A stretch of 42,430 nucleotides of DNA from Pseudomonadota bacterium. GTDB lineage: Bacteria; Desulfobacterota; Desulfovibrionia; Desulfovibrionales; Desulfovibrionaceae. Below, piece by piece: positions 14,185 through 25,348 of the stretch. Every line of letters begins with the position of its first letter. Positions within the stretch are counted from its first letter, which is position 1. The translations under genes were made by a program, and so were the position numbers. The stretch spans positions 1 to 42,430 of the forward strand of contig JAEXRD010000130.1 in assembly GCA_023438245.1 (NCBI GenBank), in the 5' to 3' direction. The notes below the pieces were generated by a model. The model saw nothing but the letters and a program-made list of their open reading frames with translations. It searched no databases and was not told the origin of the DNA.

Positions 14185-15768
14185 ATGACGCGGCAAAGCG
14201 GCGTGCTGTTGCACATCACCTCCCTGCCCACGCGCTTCGGCATCGGCGACCTCGGCCCCACGGCCCTGGCCTTCGGCGAGTTCCTGGTCCAGGCCGGGCA
14301 GTCGCGCTGGCAGATGCTGCCGCTCTCGCCCACCGACAGCAGCCTGGGCAACTCGCCCTACTCCAGCTTCTCGGCCTTTGCGGGCAACCCGCTCTTGATC
14401 AGCCCCGAGGGCCTGCACGAGGACGGCCTGCTGTCCCTGGCCGAGGCGGAGGACTTCGCCCTGCCGGTGAAGAAGCGCGTGGACTTCGCCGCCGTGGAGC
14501 GCGCCAAGCCCGCCATGCTGCGCACGATTTTCGACCGGCTCATGCCCGGGGCCTGGGGCGGGGTGGAGGACGACCCAGGCTTCGCCGCCTTCCGGGCCGA
14601 CAACGTCACCTGGGTGGCGGACTACGCCCTGTTCATGGCCCTGAAGGGCCATTTCGGCGGCGCGCCCTGGACCGACTGGCCCGAGGACATCCGCGCCCGC
14701 CGGGAGGAGGCCCTGCGCGCCTACGGCGTGGAGCTGCACCGCGAGATCGTGTTCCACCTGTTCTGCCAATGGCTGTTCTTCCGCCAGTGGGGCAGGCTCA
14801 AGTGGCGGCTCTCCCAGCTCGACGTGCAGCTGGTGGGCGACGTGCCCATCTACGTCACCCACGATTCCTCCGACGTGTGGGCCAACCAGGGCCTGTTCAA
14901 GCTGGACGAGGACGGCCAGCCCACGGCGGTGGCCGGGGTGCCGCCGGACTACTTCAGCAAGACCGGCCAGCGCTGGGGCAACCCGGTGTTCGACTGGCAG
15001 GCCCACCAGGAGAGCGGCTTCGGCTGGTGGATCAGCCGCATGCGCCACAATTTCGGGCTGTACGACGTGGTGCGCCTGGACCACTTCCGCGGCTTCGCCG
15101 CCTACTGGGAAATCCCCGCCGCCGAAAAGACCGCCGTGAAGGGCCGCTGGGTTCCCGCGCCCGGCGCGGAGCTGCTCTCCGCCCTGCGCGAGGCCCACGG
15201 CGGGCTGCCCATCATCGCCGAGGACCTGGGCATCATCACCGACGACGTGCGCGCGCTAAAAGATGCCTTCGACCTGCCGGGCATGAAGATCCTGCAGTTC
15301 GCCTTCGGCCCGCACACGCCCACCAGCCCCGACGCCCCGCACAACCACGAGAAGAACTGCGTGGTCTACACCGGCACCCACGACAACAACACCACGCGCG
15401 GCTGGTTCGCGGCCGAGGCCGGGCCGGAGATGAAGCGCCTTTTGGCGCGCTACCTGGGCCGCAGCGTGGGCGTGGACACCATCACCCGCGAGCTGATCCG
15501 GGTGGCGCTGTCCAGCCCGGCGGACTGCGCCATGTTCCCGGCCCAGGACCTGCTGGACCTGGACGGGAGCCACCGCATGAACACCCCCGGCGTGGCGGCG
15601 GGCAACTGGGGCTGGCGGCTGCCCCAGGGCAGGCTTCTTTCCACCAGGGCCGAGGGCGGCGGCGTGGACCGCGGCCTGGCCGAGCGCCTGCGCGGCCTGT
15701 GCGAGCTGTATGGCCGCACCCCGGCCTCGGACGAGGAGCTGCTGGACCAGCTGAGCCTGGAGGACTAG
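14185..15768 (+). CDS. malQ: 4-alpha-glucanotransferase (amylomaltase, GH77)
   Basis: MalQ transfers segments of alpha-1,4-glucan between chains, releasing glucose from maltose and short maltodextrins. The 527 residues match GH77 length. They begin with SGVLLHITSLPTRFGIGDLG, then LPLSPTDSSLGNSPYSSFSA. Active-site motifs are YDVVRLDHFRGFAAYWEIP (nucleophile Asp in RLDHFRG), IIAEDLGIITDDV (acid/base Glu) and TGTHDNNTTRGW (third acidic residue). The ATG at 14185 follows GGAGG within the palindrome GGAGGCCTCC. It probably works with the nearby glycogen genes on stored glucan. It is divergent from the 122-residue gene and 46 bases before the TRIC-like gene. Confidence 0.97.
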   Translation: MTRQSGVLLHITSLPTRFGIGDLGPTALAFGEFLVQAGQSRWQMLPLSPTDSSLGNSPYSSFSAFAGNPLLISPEGLHEDGLLSLAEAEDFALPVKKRVDFAAVERAKPAMLRTIFDRLMPGAWGGVEDDPGFAAFRADNVTWVADYALFMALKGHFGGAPWTDWPEDIRARREEALRAYGVELHREIVFHLFCQWLFFRQWGRLKWRLSQLDVQLVGDVPIYVTHDSSDVWANQGLFKLDEDGQPTAVAGVPPDYFSKTGQRWGNPVFDWQAHQESGFGWWISRMRHNFGLYDVVRLDHFRGFAAYWEIPAAEKTAVKGRWVPAPGAELLSALREAHGGLPIIAEDLGIITDDVRALKDAFDLPGMKILQFAFGPHTPTSPDAPHNHEKNCVVYTGTHDNNTTRGWFAAEAGPEMKRLLARYLGRSVGVDTITRELIRVALSSPADCAMFPAQDLLDLDGSHRMNTPGVAAGNWGWRLPQGRLLSTRAEGGGVDRGLAERLRGLCELYGRTPASDEELLDQLSLED

Positions 15769-15814
15769 GGCCTGCGCCGGAGGCGAGACATGAACCACCC
15801 AGCCCGAACAACGC

Positions 15815-16435
15815 ATGTTTGAGAATGTCGTCACCTTCCTGGACTGGCTGGGCATCGTGGTCTTTGCGGTCACCGGCGCGCTGGTGGCCGCGCGCAACCG
15901 CATGGACGTGGTGGGGTTCGTGCTCCTGGGGGCCGTCACCGGCATAGGGGGCGGAACCCTCCGGGACCTGCTGCTGGACCTGCACCCGCTCGTCTGGATC
16001 AAGCAGCCGGCCTATCTTCTGGTCTGCGCGGCGGCGTCGCTGGGCGTATTCTTCACGGCCCACCTGGTCCACTCAAGCTACCGGCTGCTCCTGTGGCTCG
16101 ACGCCGTCGGCCTGGCCCTGTTCGCGGCCACCGGCGCGGAGCGGGCCCTGAGCGCGGGCGTGCATCCCGTCATCGCGGTGCTGATGGGCATCATCACCGC
16201 GTGCTTCGGCGGCATCATCCGCGACACGCTCAGCCAGGAGAAATCCATCATCTTCTCCTACGAAATCTACATCACGGCCGCCATGGCCTCGGCGGCCACC
16301 TATGTCGGCGCGAGTCTCGCGGGCCTGCCGCGCGAGGTCGCGGTGACGGCGGGCGTCCTGTTCGGCTTCGGCCTTCGCGCGGGCGCCCTGCGGCATGGCT
16401 GGTCCCTGCCGCGCCACCTCCCGCGTCAATCCTAG
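15815..16435 (+). CDS. TRIC/UPF0126 family membrane channel protein
   Basis: This 206-residue protein belongs to the UPF0126 (YadS/YicG-like) family, now grouped with prokaryotic TRIC cation channels. It is an internal duplication. Each half has about three membrane segments and a Gly-rich signature: TGIGGGTLRDLLLD (first half) and TACFGGIIRDTL (second half). It should lie in the inner membrane; the transported ion or small molecule is not determined by the sequence. It follows malQ by 46 bases on the same strand and may be read from it. A small stem-loop with a T-tract follows the gene. Confidence 0.9.
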   Translation: MFENVVTFLDWLGIVVFAVTGALVAARNRMDVVGFVLLGAVTGIGGGTLRDLLLDLHPLVWIKQPAYLLVCAAASLGVFFTAHLVHSSYRLLLWLDAVGLALFAATGAERALSAGVHPVIAVLMGIITACFGGIIRDTLSQEKSIIFSYEIYITAAMASAATYVGASLAGLPREVAVTAGVLFGFGLRAGALRHGWSLPRHLPRQS

Positions 16436-16463
16436 CGGGCGCGGACCGGATCAGGGGAATCCG

Positions 16464-16485
16464 GTGCGGAAGCCTGCACTTTTTT
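16464..16485 (+). terminator. probable intrinsic terminator after the TRIC-like gene
   Basis: GTGCGG-aag-CC(t)GCAC forms a short stem with one bulged T, directly followed by TTTTTT (16480-16485). It lies 28 bases after the stop codon and before the groES promoter region. The stem is short, so termination may be partial. Confidence 0.55.
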
Positions 16486-16498
16486 CGCGCCCGCGCTG

Positions 16499-16526
16499 TT
16501 GACAGCTCCCCAGCCATGCTTACCTT
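16499..16526 (+). promoter_or_regulatory. possible groESL promoter
   Basis: A consensus -35 TTGACA (16499-16504) is followed after 16 bases by TACCTT (16521-16526), a poor -10. The predicted leader before groES is about 130 bases and includes GC-rich inverted repeats at about 16543-16570 and a palindrome TGTGCACA near 16575. No CIRCE element (TTAGCACTC/GAGTGCTAA) was seen between 16436 and 16664. Confidence 0.4.
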
Positions 16527-16664
16527 CCCCCTGCTTTTTCCGGGGTCCGCGCCCATGCGGGCCTCCCCAACGTGTGCACATCGGCGGGGCCAGCACGGCT
16601 AGCGAAACGCGCCCGGCTTTGGCTTCCGCACACAACAAACACACCCCTTTGGAGGAAGAGACAG

Positions 16665-16955
16665 ATGAAGTTGAAGCCCCTGAATGACCGTGTCCTGGTG
16701 AAGCGCCTGGAAGGTGAGGAAAAGACCGCCGGCGGCATCATCATCCCCGACAGCGCCAAGGAAAAGCCCCAGAAGGGCAAGGTCGTGGCCGCCGGTCCCG
16801 GCAAGCTCGACGAGAAGGGCGCCCTGGTGAAGATGGCCGTGAAGGCCGGCGACGTGGTGCTGTTCACCAAGTACGCGGGCACCGAAATCAAGATCGACGG
16901 CGAGGAGCACCTCGTCCTGCGCGAGGACGACATCCTCGCCATCGTCGAGAAGTAG
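16665..16955 (+). CDS. groES: co-chaperonin GroES
   Basis: GroES is the heptameric lid of the GroEL folding chamber in the cytoplasm. The 96 residues match the family from MKLKPLNDRVLVKRLEGEEK to the C-terminal VLREDDILAIVEK. The mobile loop region EEKTAGGIIIPDSA is present. The ATG at 16665 is preceded by GGAGG, while a longer frame opening at 16572 lacks family similarity. groEL follows 108 bases later on the same strand, the standard bicistronic arrangement. Confidence 0.98.
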   Translation: MKLKPLNDRVLVKRLEGEEKTAGGIIIPDSAKEKPQKGKVVAAGPGKLDEKGALVKMAVKAGDVVLFTKYAGTEIKIDGEEHLVLREDDILAIVEK

Positions 16956-17063
16956 GGCCAGCAACACGAAGCGGCGACAAGCCTCTTTCCCGGCAGGCGG
17001 CCCGCCGCCCCGCCGGTCCCTCAAACCACAAGCCGCAAGGCGCAAATTTTAAGGAGCACAAGA

Positions 17064-18716
<1,653 letters not shown>

Positions 18717-18745
18717 CCCCAGACCACCGCATCACGCCAGAAATC

Positions 18746-18779
18746 AAGGCCGGAGTCCGAAAGGGCTCCGGCCTTTTCA
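18746..18779 (+). terminator. intrinsic terminator of groESL
   Basis: AAGGCCGGAG (18746-18755) and CTCCGGCCTT (18766-18775) form a 10-base perfect stem around a short loop, followed by TTTTCATTTT. It lies 30 bases after the groEL stop codon. The stem and T-tract make a strong terminator. Confidence 0.9.
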
Positions 18780-18873
18780 TTTTCCGCCTGTAGGCCACCT
18801 GGGGGACTGGGATTCGATGGTCGTAACCGGTCGATTCCCCCAGATCGGTCTTACCCAAGCGAGAGTGCCCCCC

Positions 18874-20772
<1,899 letters not shown>

Positions 20773-20823
20773 CGCCCGGCATTAGCGCCCGGCATTAGCG
20801 CCCGGCATTAGCGCCCGGCAATT
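20773..20823. repeat. 13-base tandem repeat, four copies
   Basis: CGCCCGGCATTAG is repeated three times exactly (20773-20785, 20786-20798, 20799-20811), followed by a fourth, diverged copy (20812-20823, CGCCCGGCAATT). It lies directly after the stop codon of the hybrid kinase, between it and the convergent asmA gene. Each unit carries an in-frame-capable TAG. Function is unknown; it may be a recent slippage expansion. Confidence 0.9.
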
Positions 20824-20847
20824 GGGCCCTGGCCGACCCGCGCGGCC

Positions 20848-23052
20848 TTACTGCACGCGCTTCTTCTTGCCGGTAAGCGCGTCGCCCAGGCCTTTCACAA
20901 CGTCCGCCGCGCCGCCCACGACCCCGCCGACCACGCCGCCCACCACGCGCCCGGCGGCCTTGGCCGTGTCCACCGCCGTGCGGCCGAACTCGGCCAGGTA
21001 GTCGGTGCCGAAGCTGGGGTTGTCGTACGGCCCGGTGATGCGCAGCGGCACCACCAGCCCCAGCAGGTCCAGCGCGCCGCCGCCGCCCTGGCCGTCGGCG
21101 TTGGGCACCACGCGCACGCGCAGGGTGTAGTCCACTTCCTTGCTGGGCAGGCTCACGGTGCCCTTGCCCTCGCCGCGCAGGAACGGGGCCTTGAGCTCCA
21201 GGTCGTTGATGGCGGCGATGCCACCCGTGATGACCGCCGTGCCGTCGATGGAGCCGAAGCGCGTGGACTTGCCCGAACTTTCCGGCGAGGGCTCGCCCAC
21301 GGCCTTCCTGGCCTTTTTCGCGCCCTCGTGCACCACGCTGGTCAGGTTCACGCCCGGGAACACGCCGTCGCGCACGGAGAAGCGCACCCTACCGTTCAGG
21401 CTGCGCTTCAGCGCCTGGCTGGTGTTGCCCTGGGCGGAGAGCGTCATGGGCGTGTCCAGGGTCAGCAGGCCCGCGAACTCGGTGTCGCCGCCCTTGAGGT
21501 CGGAGACCAGCGGCCTGCCCTGCAGCCCCGTGGCCGTGAAGTTCAGCGTGGCCTGCGGCTCCTTGGGCGCGGCGGGCGAACCGGCGTCCACGCGCAGGCT
21601 GGCGTTGAGCGTGCCGTCGTAGAGCTTGGCGCTGATGGCCCCCAGGTCCAGCACCCCGTTCTGGGCGCTCATGGGCAGGGTCAGGCTCTGCAGGCGCAGG
21701 CCGCGCACCTTCACGCGCTCGGCCTGGATCTGGCCGTCCAGGCGCATGGTGCGCAGGCTCTCCAGCGGGAATATCTCGTCCTTCTTGGCGTGGGCCTGCG
21801 GGCCGTCGGCGGGAACCGCCCCGTACTTCTGCACGCCCTCGCCGCCCTCCTTCTTGGCCGGGGCCAGGAAGCGGTCGGCGTCCAGGCCGGAGACACGCAG
21901 GTTGAAGCTGTAGGACTTGTGCTCGAACCCGCTCTGGCGGAAGCGCCCCTCCACCGTGGCGTCGTCCAGCTTGGCGGAGAGCGTGGGGATTTCCAGGTAG
22001 CCGCGCCCGGCCTTGAACTCCAGCTGCGCGGTGATGTGCTCGTAGGCCGCGGCGTCGGCGGTGTCCGGGGCCTTGCCGGTCAGAGCGGCGGAGAGCTCGC
22101 GGCCGTTGAAGTCCGGCACGTCCAGCCGCCCCTTGTACTCCGCCCCGCCCTGCTGGCCCAGGCCCGTGGCCAGGAACTGGCCCGTGACCCTGGCCCCGTA
22201 GGCGGTCAGCGACAGCCCGCTGCCCTGGGCCGTGTGCTGGGCGTTGTCCAGCTTCAGCTCCGACAGGGCCAGGGCGAAGTCGCCCTTGCCGCCGGGCACG
22301 CCCGCGCCGCGCGCGGCGACCTTGGCCGCCAGGTTGGTGAACAGGTGGCGGCCCCCGCTCATGTTCAGCGTGGCCTGGCCGGTGAGCTCCACGCGGGCCT
22401 GCGCCTCGGGATCGGAGGAAGTGGCCGAGAAGGCGGCGGAAAAGTCGAAGGGCTTGCCGGGCCGCACCCCGGGCAGGGTCAGCTCGCCGTCGGAGAGCGC
22501 ATAGCGCCTGCCGGTCTGGCGGTCGTTCCAGGTCAGGCTGGCGCCGGACACGCGCACCCCGTCCAGGGCCAGGTCGGCCAGGGCGCTCATGGCGTCCGCC
22601 GCGGGGTCGGAGGGCTTGTCCGCGGCCTTCTTGGCCTCCTCCGGGGTCTCCGGCCCGGTGAAGTCCGACCAGTTGGCGCGGCCCGCCTCGTCGCGGCCCA
22701 GGTTCAGCTCCAGCCCCTCCAGCGCCACCTTGCCCACTTCCACACGGCGGGAAAAGAGCGGCAGGATGCGGATGCGCACGGCGGCGGCCCCCACCCTGGC
22801 GAAGGGCCTGCCCGCCTCGTCCGGGAACAGCGGGGACTGGCCCAGGGTCACGCCTGCGGTCTCCAGCCCCAGCCAGGGCAGGAAGGTCAGCTTCACCCCG
22901 CCTTCGAAGGCCAGCTCGCGCCCGGTCTTCTCCTTCACCAGCGCGGCGATGTCGCCGGTGTACTTGTTGGGATCGACCATGACGGTGAGCAGCACGGCGG
23001 CCAGGACGAACGCGCTGGCAACGGCTCCGGCGAGGATGAGGAGAAAGCGCAT
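20848..23052 (-). CDS. AsmA family protein
   Basis: AsmA-family proteins are long beta-rich inner-membrane-anchored proteins of the envelope; relatives (TamB, YhdP) help move lipids or affect outer-membrane assembly. The 734-residue protein has an N-terminal membrane segment (about 3-26, LILAGAVASAFVLAAVLLTV) and the characteristic opening VDPNKYTGDIAALVKEKTGRE. Repeated AsmA blocks follow (VGKVALEGLELNLGRDEAGRANW), and the C-terminal AsmA domain includes GRVRFSVRDGVFPGVNL and LELKAPFLRGEGKGTV. It lies 31 bases after the MerR-type gene on the same strand, so the two may be cotranscribed. Role in lipid transport is inferred from the family. Confidence 0.9.
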   Translation of the reverse strand: MRFLLILAGAVASAFVLAAVLLTVMVDPNKYTGDIAALVKEKTGRELAFEGGVKLTFLPWLGLETAGVTLGQSPLFPDEAGRPFARVGAAAVRIRILPLFSRRVEVGKVALEGLELNLGRDEAGRANWSDFTGPETPEEAKKAADKPSDPAADAMSALADLALDGVRVSGASLTWNDRQTGRRYALSDGELTLPGVRPGKPFDFSAAFSATSSDPEAQARVELTGQATLNMSGGRHLFTNLAAKVAARGAGVPGGKGDFALALSELKLDNAQHTAQGSGLSLTAYGARVTGQFLATGLGQQGGAEYKGRLDVPDFNGRELSAALTGKAPDTADAAAYEHITAQLEFKAGRGYLEIPTLSAKLDDATVEGRFRQSGFEHKSYSFNLRVSGLDADRFLAPAKKEGGEGVQKYGAVPADGPQAHAKKDEIFPLESLRTMRLDGQIQAERVKVRGLRLQSLTLPMSAQNGVLDLGAISAKLYDGTLNASLRVDAGSPAAPKEPQATLNFTATGLQGRPLVSDLKGGDTEFAGLLTLDTPMTLSAQGNTSQALKRSLNGRVRFSVRDGVFPGVNLTSVVHEGAKKARKAVGEPSPESSGKSTRFGSIDGTAVITGGIAAINDLELKAPFLRGEGKGTVSLPSKEVDYTLRVRVVPNADGQGGGGALDLLGLVVPLRITGPYDNPSFGTDYLAEFGRTAVDTAKAAGRVVGGVVGGVVGGAADVVKGLGDALTGKKKRVQ

Positions 23053-23083
23053 GTCGCCTCCCTGGGGCTGGCGGTGGGGTTGC

Positions 23084-23500
23084 CTACGGGCGCGAGAGCA
23101 CGGTCAGCAGGGCGGAGAGCTCGCCCGCGACCTCGCGCAGCAGGGCCGTGTCCGGGCCGCTTGCGGCCTGGGAATCCGGGGCGGGCGCGGCCACGGGCAG
23201 CTGGGCCTGGGCGGCCTGCCGGTCCGGAACAGGGCCGGCCGCCGGGACCGGGCCCTTGGCGTCGGCGACCAGGCGCTTCTTGGCGCCCTCGATGGTCAGG
23301 CCTTCCTCGTACAGCAGGCGCTTGATGCGCCGCACCATGTCCAGGTTGCCCTCGGTGTAGGCCCGCTGGCCCGAGGGCGTGCGCACGGGCACCAGCACCT
23401 CGCGGAACTCGCCCTCCCAGAAGCGCAGCACGAAGGGCTTGACGTCCAACAGCTTGGCCGCCTGCCCTATCTTGTACGTCTTTGCGCCAACGGGTTCCAT
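23084..23500 (-). CDS. MerR-family transcriptional regulator (short)
   Basis: The 138-residue protein starts with a MerR-type winged helix (about 9-80): YKIGQAAKLLDVKPFVLRFW, then a TPSGQRAYTEGNLDMVRRIK wing and LLYEEGLTIEGAKKRL. The C-terminal about 55 residues are a Pro/Ala-rich linker plus a short Leu-rich helix, without the Cys residues of metal-sensing MerR proteins. Effector and targets are unknown. The start at 23500 follows GCTAGGAACC, a moderate Shine-Dalgarno. It lies between the HD-GYP gene (52 bases upstream) and asmA (31 bases downstream), all on the minus strand. Confidence 0.88.
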   Translation of the reverse strand: MEPVGAKTYKIGQAAKLLDVKPFVLRFWEGEFREVLVPVRTPSGQRAYTEGNLDMVRRIKRLLYEEGLTIEGAKKRLVADAKGPVPAAGPVPDRQAAQAQLPVAAPAPDSQAASGPDTALLREVAGELSALLTVLSRP

Positions 23501-23552
23501 GCACTGGTTCCTAGCAGAGGTCGCGTCCGGGGGGAACCCCCCGGCCCAAGGC

Positions 23553-24575
23553 CTACTTCGGCTTGGCCTGGGCCATCACCAAGGCCTGGAGCTGGCGCGA
23601 CAGCTCCGGGTCGAAGCCCGGGTCCTGGGCCAGGGCGGCCACGGCCTTCATGGGCTCGATGGCCTCGGCGTAGGAACGCTTGCTGGTCATGGCGCTGAAG
23701 GCGTCGGCCACGGCGCACAGCCGGGCGGCCTCGCCGATGGCCCCGCCCATCTTCTTCTGGGGGTAGCCGGTGCCGGTCAGGCGCTCGTGGTGGTCGGAGA
23801 CGCATTCCTCGATCTCCGCGAAGCGCAGGTTCAGCTTGGTGAGCATCTCGTAGCCGCTCTGGGTGTGGCGCTGCACCTTCGAACGCTCGTCGGGCGTGAG
23901 CTGCTTGCCCTTCTCGCGCACGAAGGCGGGCACCTTGGTCATGCCCAGGTCGTGCAGGAACAGCCCGGCGGCCAGGTGGTCGAAGCTCTTGCGCTTGATG
24001 TCGCCGCGCTCCATCTGCGGGGCCCTGAGGCGGCAGAACAGGGCCAGGCCCACGATGGCGCTGTTGAAGGAGTGGTTGGCCAGGGTGTGCTCGGCGTGCA
24101 GGCGGCGCAGCAGCGCGCGCATGCGGTTGTGGTCGTTGAACACGTACTCGGTGAGCACCATGACATCGGTCCACAGCTTGGCCAGGGCCGGGGCCACGGG
24201 CTGGTCGAAGAACTCGCCCAATCGCCGGGTAAGGGCCTGGGCGAAAATGTCGGCGATCTCGGTCTCGTTGAGGTTCTTGTCCACCAGCACCAGGTCGAGC
24301 TGGAAGCTGATGTGCTTGACGTACACCGGGTGGTCGGCGCGGGAGACGAAGATCAGCCCCTCCTCCACCAGTCCGGCCAGCTCCTCCACCTGCTCGTTGG
24401 TCAGGCGCGCGCCGCCCTTGCAATAGGGCAGGATGCGGGCCACGTCCTCCTTGAAGCGGAACAGGTCCAGCGGCGGGCGGTACTTGTTGAAGCTCTCCAG
24501 GATGTCCAGGTTGATCTGGTAGAACTCCTCGTTCATCGCGTCGGGAACGTTCGCTTTCTTCTTGCCGGCTGCCAT
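23553..24575 (-). CDS. HD-GYP domain protein, probable cyclic di-GMP phosphodiesterase
   Basis: HD-GYP proteins degrade c-di-GMP, or closely related cyclic dinucleotides, using a two- or three-metal centre. The 340-residue protein has an unassigned N-terminal helical region (about 1-150) and a C-terminal HD-GYP domain. This includes HSFNSAIVGLAL (168-179), the HD pair at 208-209 in LFLHDLGM, DHHERLTGTGYP (261-272) with the GYP motif and DAFSAMTSKR (291-300). There is no membrane segment, so it should be cytoplasmic. The start at 24575 (MAAGKKKAN) follows AGGGAG; a longer frame opens at 24779 but its first 68 residues do not look coding. The 210 bases between it and the mraZ promoter show no other gene. 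Confidence 0.9.
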   Translation of the reverse strand: MAAGKKKANVPDAMNEEFYQINLDILESFNKYRPPLDLFRFKEDVARILPYCKGGARLTNEQVEELAGLVEEGLIFVSRADHPVYVKHISFQLDLVLVDKNLNETEIADIFAQALTRRLGEFFDQPVAPALAKLWTDVMVLTEYVFNDHNRMRALLRRLHAEHTLANHSFNSAIVGLALFCRLRAPQMERGDIKRKSFDHLAAGLFLHDLGMTKVPAFVREKGKQLTPDERSKVQRHTQSGYEMLTKLNLRFAEIEECVSDHHERLTGTGYPQKKMGGAIGEAARLCAVADAFSAMTSKRSYAEAIEPMKAVAALAQDPGFDPELSRQLQALVMAQAKPK

Positions 24576-24786
24576 GGGGCTCCCTGCTGACGAATGGCCC
24601 GTGTCCTCATCGCGCCGACCCTGCGGCGCTCCCCAGTCTACGTAGCGGTTTTGCCCGCCCCGGCCCGGCCCGTGCCTGGCCTGGTGGCGCAACCCCGCAT
24701 CATCGCTCACTGTTCCGGACCGCCCGAAAACCCTTGCAGCCCTAGAGGCGACCCCTACACGCATTTTCAGTCGATGCAAATCTTTT

Positions 24787-24816
24787 TTGTGTTGACTTTC
24801 TGTTGTAAATCATAAA
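24787..24816 (+). promoter_or_regulatory. possible promoter of the dcw cluster
   Basis: The AT-rich stretch contains a -35-like TTGACT (24792-24797) and TTGTGT (24787-24792), with CATAAA (24811-24816) 18 bases after the latter. The spacing is good only for the weaker -35, so the exact promoter is uncertain. It lies just upstream of the MraZ repeats. The 210 bases between it and the HD-GYP start (24576-24786) show nothing recognisable. Confidence 0.4.
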
Positions 24817-24819
24817 AAG

Positions 24820-24853
24820 GTGGGGCGAAGTGGTAATACGTGGTGAAAAGTGG
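24820..24853 (+). promoter_or_regulatory. MraZ operator: four GTGG repeats with 10-base period
   Basis: GTGG occurs at 24820, 24830, 24840 and 24850, exactly one helical turn apart: GTGGGGCGAA, GTGGTAATAC, GTGGTGAAAA, GTGGTTGGCT. Tandem TGG-containing repeats of this spacing upstream of mraZ are the known binding site of MraZ in E. coli and other bacteria. They end 17 bases before the mraZ GTG, a good position for autorepression of the whole cluster. Confidence 0.85.
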
Positions 24854-24870
24854 TTGGCTAGGGGGAATTC

Positions 24871-25323
24871 GTGAGGCTACTGGGACATGCGCACCGCAGT
24901 CTGGACCCGAAGGGACGGCTCATGCTGTCTCCGGAGTTCCGCGACCAGCTCCTGGCGGAATCGCCGGACGGGCGCGTGGTGCTGACGCTGTTCCAGGGCC
25001 AGATCATCGGCATCACCCCGGCCCAGTGGGAAACCTTCGTGGAGCAGCTTGAGACCAAGCTGGCTGCGCCCTCGGCCCCGCTGCAGGACATGCGACGCGT
25101 GGCCTACGCTGGCTACACCGAGGTGGTCCTGGACAAGCAGGGCCGCATCCAGCTGCCCACCCACCTACGCAAAAGCGGCCGCATCGACCGCGACATCGTG
25201 CTGGCGGGCGTGGGCAAGCGTTTCGAGATCTGGGACAAGGACCGCTTCGAGGCCCTGCTGGAACAGAGCCACGCCGACGTTTCCGAAGAGCTGGCCAAGG
25301 CCAGCGTGACCCTGCCCTTCTAG
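24871..25323 (+). CDS. mraZ: transcriptional regulator MraZ
   Basis: MraZ is a ring-forming DNA-binding protein that represses its own dcw operon. The 150 residues hold two SpoVT/AbrB-type half-domains, each with the D-x-K/Q-GR signature: SLDPKGRLMLSPEFR (about 10-24) and VLDKQGRIQLPTHLR (about 88-102). Length is normal. The start is GTG at 24871, preceded by AGGGGG at a 5-base spacing. It is the first gene of the dcw cluster. Four phased GTGG repeats just upstream are its likely operator. Confidence 0.96.
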   Translation: MRLLGHAHRSLDPKGRLMLSPEFRDQLLAESPDGRVVLTLFQGQIIGITPAQWETFVEQLETKLAAPSAPLQDMRRVAYAGYTEVVLDKQGRIQLPTHLRKSGRIDRDIVLAGVGKRFEIWDKDRFEALLEQSHADVSEELAKASVTLPF

Positions 25324-25348
25324 CCGGGACCGCAAGAGGATGCCGACC

